A stretch of 29,316 nt of DNA from a virus: positions 1 to 29,316 of IMG/VR virus record IMGVR_UViG_3300031215_000052. One strand, written 5' to 3'. This document shows, piece by piece, positions 21,275 through 28,068 of this stretch (position 1 is the stretch's first letter; the number at the start of each line of letters is the position of its first letter). A program made the position numbers and the translations under genes. The notes beneath the pieces are model-generated. The model saw only the letters and a list, made by a program, of their open reading frames with translations, did no database searches and was not told where the DNA came from.

Positions 21275-21640
21275 ATGGGTATGTTTGGAAAAAAAGATAA
21301 TGAAAAACTATCAGGTACATTTATGGGTGAATCTATACCCAGGGCTGTAAATCCAGTTAATTATGATACTGTTCTAGACTATTTAACCAGTCTAAATGCA
21401 GAAGATTTTGAAAAGATATTTAAAGTATCAACTATATACAGAAAAGCTAATACAGAAGCTGCAGATGTACTAGGTTTAGTAGAAACTGCAACAGCAAGCA
21501 TTTCTACTGAATTAAGTGAAGATGAACAAGATGATGAAGATCTAGAAAATCTGCTAGATGATGATGAACTTAATAATGCATTCTTAGATGCAGAATCAGA
21601 ACCACCAGTTAAAAAAGTAACTGCTAAAAAGATTCAATAA
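21275..21640 (+). CDS. Acidic hypothetical protein, first early gene
   Basis: Protein of 121 residues with a helical core (PVNYDTVLDYLTSLNAEDFE, then IYRKANTEAADVLGLVE), a very acidic stretch (ELSEDEQDDEDLENLLDDDE) and a basic tail (KKVTAKKIQ). It is first in the operon behind the strongest promoter of the window. A DNA-mimic-like acidic segment is consistent with anti-host functions, but that is only suggestive. It overlaps the next gene by one base (TAATG). Confidence 0.65.
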   Translation: MGMFGKKDNEKLSGTFMGESIPRAVNPVNYDTVLDYLTSLNAEDFEKIFKVSTIYRKANTEAADVLGLVETATASISTELSEDEQDDEDLENLLDDDELNNAFLDAESEPPVKKVTAKKIQ

Positions 21641-22041
21641 TGAATGATATGGTATCGCCTAGCAAATTACCTAAAACAATAGATGGCAAAATGCAACGCG
21701 TTATCATAGCATTTGATGTTGATGGCACATTAATAAAAAATGAAACAGATGATTTTAGGCATGGAGTACCAGGTAAAAATGATGTACCTATAATCCATCA
21801 AATAAATACACTGCAAGTTCTATCAACTTATAAAAACATTAGAATTGTAGTATGGTCAGGCGGTGGCAAGCAGTATGCAGAAACATGGGGTAAAAGACTA
21901 GGATTAGATAAATATGTATGGCGTTATGCTAGCAAACTAGAACATAGAGAAATTTCACAAGATTGCGCATTTCTAATAGCAATAGATGATATTCAATCAA
22001 CAAACTTAGGTGATATTAATTTAATAGTTAGGGAAAAATAA
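21640..22041 (+). CDS. HAD-superfamily phosphatase
   Basis: Protein of 133 residues with HAD motifs in order: IIAFDVDGTLI (nucleophile D26, acid/base D28), VVWSGGG (motif II serine 73), and AIDDIQ with the D116-D117 pair (motif IV, magnesium). The motif III lysine is probably among the K/R residues at 77-100. There is no cap domain, so the substrate may be large, for example the 3' or 5' phosphate of a nucleic acid, as in phage polynucleotide kinase-phosphatases, or a nucleotide. No kinase domain is present. Confidence 0.8.
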   Translation: MNDMVSPSKLPKTIDGKMQRVIIAFDVDGTLIKNETDDFRHGVPGKNDVPIIHQINTLQVLSTYKNIRIVVWSGGGKQYAETWGKRLGLDKYVWRYASKLEHREISQDCAFLIAIDDIQSTNLGDINLIVREK

Positions 22042-22042
22042 G

Positions 22043-22426
22043 ATGAACAACAATAATCAAAAAGGTAATATAGATCTAATTTTAATATTAGTAGGTGTAT
22101 TTTTTAGCATATTTTTAATTTTAGCGCTTTTATCTGTAAGTTTTAAAGGTTCAAATGAAAGAGTTTCAGGGGTGGTTTACAATACTACAAATGATACGTT
22201 TATAGCAGGCAATACTAGATTTAGCATAAGGGCTGCAGAAAATACATTTGTTTCAGAAGAAAACAAAAGTTCATACTGTTTACCACCAAATTCAGAATAT
22301 ATAGATCTTATCAACCGCGCAGCAGAAAACAAGGATATTAAAGTTGTTGTACGTGCTGAAAAGTATTTTGCTATTAAAGCGCCCTGGACTTGCTATAACA
22401 ATGTAGTTGTAGAAGAAGTAAAATAA
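22043..22426 (+). CDS. Membrane-anchored exported protein
   Basis: Protein of 127 residues with a short polar N-terminus, one strong membrane helix (about 11-33), and an exported beta-rich domain (VSGVVYNTTNDTFIAGNTRF) containing two cysteines (SYCLPP and PWTCYNN), likely paired. The topology resembles the late protein at 5863, though the sequences are not obviously related. Early expression suggests modification of the host envelope, such as superinfection exclusion. Confidence 0.65.
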   Translation: MNNNNQKGNIDLILILVGVFFSIFLILALLSVSFKGSNERVSGVVYNTTNDTFIAGNTRFSIRAAENTFVSEENKSSYCLPPNSEYIDLINRAAENKDIKVVVRAEKYFAIKAPWTCYNNVVVEEVK

Positions 22427-22427
22427 C

Positions 22428-22541
22428 ATGATACCAATATTAAATAAATTCTTAACAGTCCTGCTATACATAATCACAATAGCTGTATTAGTAGCGTTGC
22501 TAAGTTTAATACTAGATTTTATTTTCTGGATTTGGATGTAA
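22428..22541 (+). CDS. Very small membrane protein
   Basis: Frame of 37 codons starting 1 nt after the preceding stop. Sequence is a single long hydrophobic helix (LLYIITIAVLVALLSLILD) with aromatic residues at the end (FIFWIWM). It directly follows another membrane gene, suggesting the two act together. Confidence 0.5.
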   Translation: MIPILNKFLTVLLYIITIAVLVALLSLILDFIFWIWM

Positions 22542-22543
22542 CT

Positions 22544-22798
22544 ATGAAGATAGCTTTAGATGATAGCCTGGTAACATATTCATTGAAATATGCAACAATG
22601 GTTGGTGATCCAGAAATAACTAATTATATCTGCAATAGAATATCTGAATCAGTAGCTGGAATGTCTAGAGCAATAACACAATATTGCATAGATGATCTAG
22701 ATAAATATTTACGTGAAGCATCACCAGATTATTTAAAAAGTTCACCATTAAGAAGATTGTTAGAAGTGCTAGAATTGCACATTAAGGAATATAAATAA
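22544..22798 (+). CDS. Hypothetical helical protein
   Basis: Protein of 84 residues starting at ATG 22544, 2 nt after the preceding stop; an upstream in-frame TTG at 22532 would overlap that gene and is less likely. The product is helical (LVTYSLKYATMVGDPEI, then CIDDLDKYLREA, then LRRLLEVLELHIKEY). No family recognised. It overlaps the next gene by one base (TAATG). Confidence 0.65.
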   Translation: MKIALDDSLVTYSLKYATMVGDPEITNYICNRISESVAGMSRAITQYCIDDLDKYLREASPDYLKSSPLRRLLEVLELHIKEYK

Positions 22799-23001
22799 TG
22801 GGATTTTATAGCACACACATCTGGAAAAATGGCGCAATTACAACTGTAGAACGTATTGGAGATAATGATATTTCATTAAGGGTGCAAGATTCAGATGAAA
22901 ACATGCTAGTTGATATAATCGCTGGTGAATACGAAATGTTATGCATAGCGCATTCAATATTAAGTGTTTTAACTACCCAGGACGTTGCACAAGATGAGTA
23001 A
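22798..23001 (+). CDS. Hypothetical protein
   Basis: Protein of 67 residues that is strand-rich at the start (GFYSTHIWKNGAITTVERIG, then ISLRVQDSDENMLVD) with a final helix (YEMLCIAHSILSVL). Acidic. No recognised domain. Sits in the chain of overlapping small early genes. Confidence 0.6.
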   Translation: MGFYSTHIWKNGAITTVERIGDNDISLRVQDSDENMLVDIIAGEYEMLCIAHSILSVLTTQDVAQDE

Positions 23002-23197
23002 ATCAGTTGGTGAAGATATATTAATAGAACTAAAGCGTAATAGGGAATTGTTACAAATGTATATAGAAATTGGTCCTGCAGGTTCATTTGGCGCTGCAAT
23101 GATCAATCAAGATATTGATAATGCTGAAAAAGCTTTATCAGAAGGCAATATAATAGAAATATTAAAGAGTTATGAAAAGTTAAAAAACAATGAGTAA
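22994..23197 (+). CDS. Hypothetical helical protein
   Basis: Protein of 67 residues (ATG 22994), overlapping the previous gene by 8 nt. Two amphipathic helices (DILIELKRNRELLQMYIEIG, and NQDIDNAEKALSEGN leading to ILKSYEKLKNN) around a GPAGSFGAA turn: a helical hairpin. No family recognised. Confidence 0.6.
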   Translation: MSKSVGEDILIELKRNRELLQMYIEIGPAGSFGAAMINQDIDNAEKALSEGNIIEILKSYEKLKNNE

Positions 23198-23429
23198 ATA
23201 TATTACATCACCAACAATGTATGTTGATAGGTTTACTGAAAAAGTGATACAGCCTGATGAAAACTTAGTAAAACAGTTTCATTCATATTTAGATATGGTT
23301 GCAATAACGAATAAGCAACTTGCAATGGCAATAGATATGACTGTTTCAGATATTCTAAAATTTAAAGATCCAAATAGAATGAATCAACTAACACCACCTG
23401 AAATATTAAAAGGCAATAATGGACGGTAA
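23190..23429 (+). CDS. Hypothetical protein with possible helix-turn-helix
   Basis: Protein of 79 residues, overlapping neighbours on both sides (8 and 11 nt). The stretch VAITNKQLAMAIDMTVSDIL has the spacing of a Cro/C1-type helix-turn-helix core (helix, tight turn, recognition helix), but the domain would be minimal. A small regulator is possible, for example for the early operator at 21226-21247; this is a weak inference. Confidence 0.55.
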   Translation: MSKYITSPTMYVDRFTEKVIQPDENLVKQFHSYLDMVAITNKQLAMAIDMTVSDILKFKDPNRMNQLTPPEILKGNNGR

Positions 23430-23673
23430 AAGCCAGGCATGGAAAGATGCAGCAGAAACGCTTCTAAAGGCGCTAGCACTAGAAAACAAGTACATAGTAG
23501 GTGATATGGTCATTTTATTTCTAGAATCGGCTGGATATGGCTTAGATGATTACGCAGTACTAGGTGGCGTATTCAAAAGAGCTGCTAAAAAGGGAATAAT
23601 TACTAAAATTGATTCACCTACTAAATCTGCACAAAGCTTATGGCAAAGTAATCTATGCAAGGTAAAGCCATGA
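23419..23673 (+). CDS. Small winged-helix-like phage protein
   Basis: Protein of 84 residues. The stretch VGDMVILFLESAGYGLDDYAV followed by LGGVFKRAAKKGIITKID fits a small phage family in which a helical N-half precedes a helix ending A-x-x-x-G-x-I and a strand, close to a winged helix. The C-terminus SLWQSNLCKV fits the family's closing tryptophan. DNA-binding is likely but untested. Its stop overlaps the next start (ATGA). Confidence 0.6.
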   Translation: MDGKSQAWKDAAETLLKALALENKYIVGDMVILFLESAGYGLDDYAVLGGVFKRAAKKGIITKIDSPTKSAQSLWQSNLCKVKP

Positions 23674-23831
23674 TAAATAAACTAAAGTGCTTTTTAGGTT
23701 TTCATAAATGGGAAGCTAAAGGTCCAACAAGAATTGAACATAACAGCAAATGGGATAGTAAAGAAATTGCTATTGGAATCTGCACTAGATGCGGTGAACT
23801 AGCAGAAATAAGAAGGGATTATAACTGGTAA
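23670..23831 (+). CDS. Small zinc-binding protein, DUF1660-like
   Basis: Frame of 53 codons, starting in an ATGA overlap. The pattern KCFLGFHKW (C7, H12, W14), a spacer, then ICTRCGEL (C38, C41) matches the C-x4-H-x-W ... C-x-x-C layout of DUF1660 prophage proteins, which appear to bind one zinc. Function unknown. Confidence 0.6.
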   Translation: MINKLKCFLGFHKWEAKGPTRIEHNSKWDSKEIAIGICTRCGELAEIRRDYNW

Positions 23832-23835
23832 ATTT

Positions 23836-24111
23836 ATGAAACAGATAACACCACCAATAGAACCACAATCTAAACCAAAACCAATTACGCAATCAGGTAG
23901 AATAATCAGAATGCTTACTGATGCAGGATCTAGAGGTGTAGAAAACCACAAATTTCCAGAAGCAGGAATACTGCAATATGGCGCTAGAATCAATGGCTTA
24001 CGCAAGGACGGTCACAGCATTTATTGTGAACAAAAGAAGATAGATGGTAGAGCAACAGGCACATTTATCTATTATCTAGGTGATGCGCCTGATCCAGAAG
24101 GTAGTAAATAA
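23836..24111 (+). CDS. Helix-turn-helix DNA-binding protein
   Basis: Protein of 91 residues with a proline-rich N-terminus (PPIEPQSKPKP), then a small winged-helix domain of the HTH_39 type: SGRIIRMLTDAG, then KFPEAGILQYGARINGLRKD, then a strand pair (HSIYCEQK and GTFIYYLG). Typical of small phage regulators or excisionase-like proteins. It could control this operon. Overlaps the next gene by one base (TAATG). Confidence 0.65.
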   Translation: MKQITPPIEPQSKPKPITQSGRIIRMLTDAGSRGVENHKFPEAGILQYGARINGLRKDGHSIYCEQKKIDGRATGTFIYYLGDAPDPEGSK

Positions 24112-24269
24112 TGACTAAAGTTGTATATACAGAATACCAGCGCGAAATAAATACCATTGCTGAAATAGCAGAAAAGCTACAATATATCCGCACAATGCTA
24201 GATGATCGTACTAGAAAACAGCGTGTATTGCGTGAAATACGCATTAAATGGCTAGAAGGTAAGAAATAA
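24111..24269 (+). CDS. Small coiled-coil protein
   Basis: Frame of 52 codons, chained by TAATG overlaps on both sides. Highly charged single helix/coiled coil (EIAEKLQYIRTMLDDRTRKQ). No family recognised. Start and stop overlaps support translation. Confidence 0.6.
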   Translation: MTKVVYTEYQREINTIAEIAEKLQYIRTMLDDRTRKQRVLREIRIKWLEGKK

Positions 24270-24682
24270 TGGATTGTGAACAAATCGGTGAAGGCATAAT
24301 TATTAGCGGTAATTTTGCTGAACGCACTAAAGAAATGCCAAAAGATTTTGATCATACTACTACTGGTAAATGGTATGCACCGTATACAATGCAGTGGCGT
24401 GAAACATTAGGCGGCACTATCTGCAGTTGCAAACAGGTTAAAGTAAATTTTGCGCCATATTATGGATATGATTATTTCCACATGGATTATTGCAATCTAA
24501 TGAAAAAACTTAGAGATTATCCACAAATTGAATCATTGGTTGAAACATATCTACCAGCAATGCACCAATATCATGATGCAGTGCCAGCTGATACGCACAC
24601 ACCGCTATATATCAAAGGTCGTAGCAGCAAAGGGAAGCGCATACCAGTAAATGTAACTAAAGGAGAACAACTAGATGAGTAG
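24269..24682 (+). CDS. Hypothetical protein at left edge of cassette
   Basis: Protein of 137 residues with CSC and further cysteine/histidine residues in the middle (TICSCKQVKVNF, then FHMDYCNLMKKL) that could bind a metal, and a lysine/arginine-rich end (KGRSSKGKRIPVNV). It uses the phage's own codon style and contains GGTC near 24619, but its last codons lie within the direct repeat that begins the foreign cassette, so its C-terminus (TKGEQLDE) may have been altered by that insertion. Confidence 0.6.
   Translation: MDCEQIGEGIIISGNFAERTKEMPKDFDHTTTGKWYAPYTMQWRETLGGTICSCKQVKVNFAPYYGYDYFHMDYCNLMKKLRDYPQIESLVETYLPAMHQYHDAVPADTHTPLYIKGRSSKGKRIPVNVTKGEQLDE
24660..24681 (+). repeat. Direct repeat A, copy 1
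   Basis: 22-nt block covering the ribosome site (AAGGAGAACAA) and start of the methyltransferase gene; matches 25204-25225 at 21 of 22 positions, with the ATG at the same place in both. Confidence 0.8.
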
Positions 24683-25205
24683 GCAGGTTTTTTCTCATAC
24701 GACACAAGATGAGTATTACACACCCAAATATGCTGTAAAAATAATTGCAGATAGAATACTACCAAGTACAGAAGTGATATGGTGTCCATTTGATAAAGAG
24801 GATAGTAATTATGTAGTAGTTTTACGCAACATGGGCTTTAAGGTGGTGGCAACGCATATAGACAACGGAGAGAATTTTTTGACTTATAAACCAGTTTTCC
24901 CTTTTGATATGATAGTAAGTAACCCACCTTTTTCCCTAAAGACAGAGATACTCCAGAAGTGCCTAGAATATGATAAGCCCTTTGCACTACTACTACCGTT
25001 TACTATGTTAAACTCCATAAAAACCATCAATCAAATAGCTAAGTGTGATATACAGTTTTTGATAATGGACAGACGCATTAGTTTCAATGGGGAAAGACCT
25101 AATTTTACTTGTTGGTATGTCTGTTATGATGTGCTGGACAGAAGCATAGAATACTACTTGTTTGATAAAGACCCTAAAGAATTATATAAACTTGAAATCG
25201 CTTAA
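24675..25205 (+). CDS. Putative N6-adenine DNA methyltransferase
   Basis: Protein of 176 residues. Motifs seen: EYYTPKYAVKIIADRI (14-28), a feature of Rossmann-fold adenine methyltransferases that precedes the cofactor site; IWCPFDKEDS (35-44) in the place of motif I; and MIVSNPPFSLK (79-89), where NPPF is catalytic motif IV for amino-methylation. The protein is small with no obvious target-recognition domain, and relatives in phages are sometimes annotated otherwise. I see no restriction partner, so a self-protective or orphan enzyme is likely. Its DNA style is foreign to the phage. Target site unknown. Confidence 0.75.
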   Translation: MSRQVFSHTTQDEYYTPKYAVKIIADRILPSTEVIWCPFDKEDSNYVVVLRNMGFKVVATHIDNGENFLTYKPVFPFDMIVSNPPFSLKTEILQKCLEYDKPFALLLPFTMLNSIKTINQIAKCDIQFLIMDRRISFNGERPNFTCWYVCYDVLDRSIEYYLFDKDPKELYKLEIA

Positions 25206-25225
25206 GGAGAACAAGTAGATGAGTA
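25204..25225 (+). repeat. Direct repeat A, copy 2
   Basis: Second copy of the 22-nt ribosome-site/start-codon block, just before the second cassette gene at 25219. With copy 1 it brackets the methyltransferase gene precisely, so recombination between them would remove or add that gene cleanly. Confidence 0.8.
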
Positions 25226-25440
25226 AAGTAGATGATATATTACTAATATTAGACTCTGAATGGCAATACAAGATTGACACTGCCAAAGAACAACTACTAG
25301 CCGAGGTGTTGGATATGATAGGGGGCTGGCATAAATACCCAAGCAAAGCATTACCAGGTGATGAAGCCTACGTCATAGCTGAAACAATAAATAAGCGTAA
25401 CACCGAACTCCGTCAAGCAGCTAAAGAAAGGTTTAAGTAA
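25219..25440 (+). CDS. Hypothetical protein in cassette
   Basis: Protein of 73 residues, helical and charged (ILLILDSEWQYKIDTAKEQL, then YVIAETINKRNTELRQAAKE). No family recognised. It has foreign codon use like the methyltransferase, a good AGGAG ribosome site inside repeat A, and a one-base overlap (TAATG) with the next gene, so the three cassette genes are co-translated. Confidence 0.6.
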   Translation: MSKVDDILLILDSEWQYKIDTAKEQLLAEVLDMIGGWHKYPSKALPGDEAYVIAETINKRNTELRQAAKERFK

Positions 25441-25664
25441 TGAGTAATACACTTAATGCACTTAATGCACTAGAAGCATTCAAAGATGCTCTAGTGAACG
25501 ATGCAAGAGCTAAATCAAATGGGTACGTCAATGGCGATATGTTCTATGACAATACTATGACTATATTAGGAAGAGAGCCTAGTTCTGCTGAATGGCAACA
25601 CTTCAAGAATGTAAGAATCCTTCACCGTGAAGTTGACCATAAAGATGGGTGGGAGAAGCTATGA
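25440..25664 (+). CDS. Hypothetical protein in cassette
   Basis: Protein of 74 residues. It starts with a short internal duplication (ACTTAATGC twice in the DNA, giving LNALNAL), followed by a helical body and the C-terminal SSAEWQHFKNVRILHREVDH. Foreign codon style and one GACC at 25635. Its stop overlaps the next start (ATGA), where repeat B recurs, marking the right edge of the cassette. Function unknown. Confidence 0.55.
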   Translation: MSNTLNALNALEAFKDALVNDARAKSNGYVNGDMFYDNTMTILGREPSSAEWQHFKNVRILHREVDHKDGWEKL

Positions 25665-25867
25665 GTAATACAGCAGAGAAAGAATTAGAAAAAAACTGTG
25701 GCACTAGAGTATATCGCGGATCAGTAGGCTGCAAATGTTTAACCTGCACTACCATTAGCAGTGAAGGTTTAGTTATTCATGATGATATGCATGCCAGATA
25801 CCTGTTTGATTGGACTGGTGAAGGCGTTAAATACTTTACAACTAAAGAAGAAGTGGGTAAATCATGA
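25661..25867 (+). CDS. Small cysteine-rich protein
   Basis: Protein of 68 residues. The block CGTRVYRGSVGCKCLTC resembles the small H/C-G-T-x-x-x-Y-x-x-G-C-x-C-x-x-C modules common in phages of actinobacteria, probably a zinc site. I use ATG 25661 (ATGA overlap) rather than ATG 25649, which would overlap the upstream gene by 16 nt. Its first codons are repeat B, so the junction with the cassette lies at or before them; the rest returns to the phage's own codon style. Confidence 0.6.
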   Translation: MSNTAEKELEKNCGTRVYRGSVGCKCLTCTTISSEGLVIHDDMHARYLFDWTGEGVKYFTTKEEVGKS

Positions 25868-26163
25868 ATAGTACAGGTCATAAATCATTAAAAATGCCTG
25901 GTGGCACTAAACTAATTGACTGGATCAAACCAACACTACACCAGGAAGCAGGCTTTTTTAACGTAGCTAGCATACCAACAGATCAACAAATAGCTTTAGT
26001 CATATCTGCACTAAGAATGCACACAATAATGGTTCACGCTGCACAGTATGATCAAAGCGAATTAGCTGATAGAAGTAAAGTAACTGAATTTCATGCAATA
26101 GAATCTAGTATAGGTAGATATTTTAGGGATGTAGCAGATTTAGAATTAAGAAGGGGTGAATAA
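25864..26163 (+). CDS. Hypothetical protein
   Basis: Protein of 99 residues, ATGA-coupled to its upstream neighbour. Helical second half (DQQIALVISALRMHTIMVHA, then FHAIESSIGRYFRDVADLEL), histidine-containing. No family recognised. Confidence 0.6.
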   Translation: MNSTGHKSLKMPGGTKLIDWIKPTLHQEAGFFNVASIPTDQQIALVISALRMHTIMVHAAQYDQSELADRSKVTEFHAIESSIGRYFRDVADLELRRGE

Positions 26164-26165
26164 TC

Positions 26166-26435
26166 ATGAACAATAAACCAACAAATAGAGTAATAATACT
26201 AAATGAATCACTAATAGGATCTATCATTAAAGATATATTCACATTTGGCATGTTTGCAGGATTGATGTATTTCAATCATAGAATATTATCAGGCAGCACA
26301 TTTGTAGATGTTTTATTCATAATCCTAGTTATGATGTTTATACAAGGCAAGTTTAGTAGCCGCGCATTTAGTGGTAGCAGCAAAAGTGCTATAAAATGGT
26401 TAGAAGATAGGGATAAGCAAAATGTCAGAAGCTAA
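26166..26435 (+). CDS. Membrane protein, two or three helices
   Basis: Protein of 89 residues. Hydrophobic segments at about 14-38 (SLIGSIIKDIFTFGMFAGLM) and 46-62 (TFVDVLFIILVMMFIQG), with a serine/lysine-rich end. No motif recognised. One of five or so small membrane proteins in the early operon, suggesting envelope-directed activities. Confidence 0.6.
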   Translation: MNNKPTNRVIILNESLIGSIIKDIFTFGMFAGLMYFNHRILSGSTFVDVLFIILVMMFIQGKFSSRAFSGSSKSAIKWLEDRDKQNVRS

Positions 26436-26658
26436 ACAGAAACAATTCATAATACCGCCTGTTATTTCAGTTCATGGATGTGAATTAGATCTAATCAAAA
26501 TAGAAATGCTTGATGATGCAGGTCATGCATACTATGAAACTAGGTATCCTAAGATAGATACAGTAGCTGAATGCAGCATAAGCTTTAAAGATGGTCCAGG
26601 CTTCATGCAACGTTTAGCAACCGCTGGTGGATCTATATTAGAGGATAAGAAGCAATGA
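26422..26658 (+). CDS. Hypothetical protein
   Basis: Protein of 78 residues, strand-rich (FIIPPVISVHGCELDLIKIE, then YETRYPKIDTVAECSISF). Overlaps the upstream membrane gene by 14 nt and the downstream one by four (ATGA). No family recognised. Confidence 0.6.
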   Translation: MSEAKQKQFIIPPVISVHGCELDLIKIEMLDDAGHAYYETRYPKIDTVAECSISFKDGPGFMQRLATAGGSILEDKKQ

Positions 26659-26825
26659 AAAAGCTAATCCGTATAATCTTCATGATTTTACTAACACCAC
26701 TATGTATATTCAGTTGCACCATTGGTAGCCTAATCTTATGGGTAGTAACAGATGAAAGTTTAAAGCATTATATTGATGAATACATAAGAGGCTATAAACT
26801 ATTTTGGAGTGCAGTATTACTATGA
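26655..26825 (+). CDS. Small membrane protein
   Basis: Frame of 56 codons linked by ATGA overlaps at both ends. A basic start (KKLIR) precedes a hydrophobic region (IIFMILLTPLCIFSCTIGSL) and a short charged, aromatic tail (YIDEYIRGYKLFW). The double overlap is good evidence that it is translated. Confidence 0.6.
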   Translation: MKKLIRIIFMILLTPLCIFSCTIGSLILWVVTDESLKHYIDEYIRGYKLFWSAVLL

Positions 26826-27043
26826 ATAAAACAGGGAATCTAATAGATATTATAAAAAATAAGCCTAATATTGCAATGAATCTATCTAGAGCTTCTAAAA
26901 TAATATTGACTAACTATCAACAATTAGGAGATTACATTGCATTTGTTATTATAACTGATGATGAAGTAACACCTGAAATTATTATAAGTAAAAAAGCATT
27001 AAGAGAATTTGCAACAGAGGTATTGGAAAAAACAAATGAATAA
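26822..27043 (+). CDS. Hypothetical protein
   Basis: Protein of 73 residues from ATG 26822, inside an ATGA overlap; an in-frame upstream TTG at 26804 is less likely. Helix (LIDIIKNKPNIAMNLSRASK) followed by strands (YIAFVIITDDEVTPEIIIS) and a final helix. No family recognised. Confidence 0.6.
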   Translation: MNKTGNLIDIIKNKPNIAMNLSRASKIILTNYQQLGDYIAFVIITDDEVTPEIIISKKALREFATEVLEKTNE

Positions 27044-27272
27044 GCTAAATCATATATACAGCATTCATAAAATAGAACTGAAAGATGGCATCAGATCTAG
27101 CAAGGTTTACCTAGATCAAGCAGCTAAAAAAAGAGTGCAAACACTAATGAATCAAGCCGCTAAAACAGCTAGGCTTGATGAATTAGAACAGATATGCAAT
27201 GCATCTAAAGATTCACCAATATCAACTAAGGATATACAATATAGAATTAAAGAACTAGAAAAGGAATCATAA
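27036..27272 (+). CDS. Hypothetical helical protein
   Basis: Protein of 78 residues, ATG 27036 overlapping the previous gene by 8 nt (the frame opens earlier but only with weak starts). Basic helical body (LDQAAKKRVQTLMNQAAKTA) and a C-terminal helix (STKDIQYRIKELEKES). No family recognised. Confidence 0.6.
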   Translation: MNKLNHIYSIHKIELKDGIRSSKVYLDQAAKKRVQTLMNQAAKTARLDELEQICNASKDSPISTKDIQYRIKELEKES

Positions 27273-27274
27273 CC

Positions 27275-27535
27275 ATGAATATTCAAGATAGAATAGATCA
27301 AGCCAAAAAACAAATCAACTGGCAAGAAGGTAGAGAACCTACAGCATTAGAGTATTTGCGCAATTACAGGCATGGAAGCATTGGTGAAGTTCACATGCTA
27401 GCAATACTAAGTGCTGAAAAAGCATTTATTAAAATGGAAACTTTAGAAATTACTGATCCTAATCTAAATTTAGCAGTAGATTTAAACAGTGATTACCCTA
27501 AAGTAATAGATCTAACTACTAAGAAGGAGTTTTAA
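27275..27535 (+). CDS. Hypothetical protein
   Basis: Protein of 86 residues, 2 nt downstream of its neighbour. Helix with DRIDQAKKQINWQEGREPTA, then LEYLRNYRHGSIGEVHMLAI, ending in an acidic strand-like segment. No family recognised. Confidence 0.6.
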   Translation: MNIQDRIDQAKKQINWQEGREPTALEYLRNYRHGSIGEVHMLAILSAEKAFIKMETLEITDPNLNLAVDLNSDYPKVIDLTTKKEF

Positions 27536-27536
27536 C

Positions 27537-27821
27537 ATGGACACTAAACAATACTGGAAGAATCGTAAAGAAGGCAAGCGCGGTCAAGGTGAACGCAATG
27601 AACAAACATTTTATGCAAAAGGTGATGATATTAAATACTTAACGCGTGAAGGTAAAGAAGAATTATATCCTAATGCCACTGGCAGCCACATGATAAAAAA
27701 AGATGGCAGGTTGCAGATGGTGAATCGTAAAGAAGCGCGTAGCAAATCTAGAAGCCATCCAGCTACTAAGAAAAACTATGCATATCAAGTTAAGAAGCGC
27801 AATTTTAGCCATGCCAGCTAA
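27537..27821 (+). CDS. Basic hypothetical protein
   Basis: Protein of 94 residues, extremely basic (KQYWKNRKEGKRGQGERN at the start, KEARSKSRSHPATKKN towards the end), likely nucleic-acid binding. Good AAGGAG ribosome site. No motif recognised. Overlaps the next start by 11 nt. Confidence 0.6.
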   Translation: MDTKQYWKNRKEGKRGQGERNEQTFYAKGDDIKYLTREGKEELYPNATGSHMIKKDGRLQMVNRKEARSKSRSHPATKKNYAYQVKKRNFSHAS

Positions 27822-28068
27822 GAATCCTAAAACAGGTGTATATGAACTGCTAAAAGATCTACCTGATTACAAGGCTGGTCAAAGGTTCACACTATACCAG
27901 GATTCAATGAAATCACTTAGAGTAATGGACAATGGCAACAAGATAGAGTTTTGCAAATACATATATGACTTTATACTAATACCTGAATGGTTTAAGTATT
28001 TAGGCAAGTCAGAACCAGCTGCATTTAATAAAGCACCAGTAAAAGATAAGGATATAAATCATGGGTAA
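27811..28068 (+). CDS. Hypothetical protein
   Basis: Protein of 85 residues from ATG 27811; the longer frame from 27778 would sit deeper inside the previous gene. Small beta-rich pattern (AGQRFTLYQDSMKSLRVMDN, then EFCKYIYDFILIPEWFK). No family recognised. Confidence 0.6.
   Translation: MPAKNPKTGVYELLKDLPDYKAGQRFTLYQDSMKSLRVMDNGNKIEFCKYIYDFILIPEWFKYLGKSEPAAFNKAPVKDKDINHG

Larger units (their letters stand above)
24675..25664 (+). mobile_element. Imported three-gene cassette
   Basis: Base and codon use change here: more GAC, GAG and CCC codons, and AGA before proline. This is the only part with GACC on the plus strand (25096-25099, 25170-25173, 25635-25638), and it has no GGTC. Its genes begin at repeated start-codon blocks (repeat A at 24660 and 25204; repeat B, ATGAGTAATACA, at 25440 and 25661). 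No transposase or integrase is present, so entry by homologous or short-homology recombination is likely. Confidence 0.7.
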
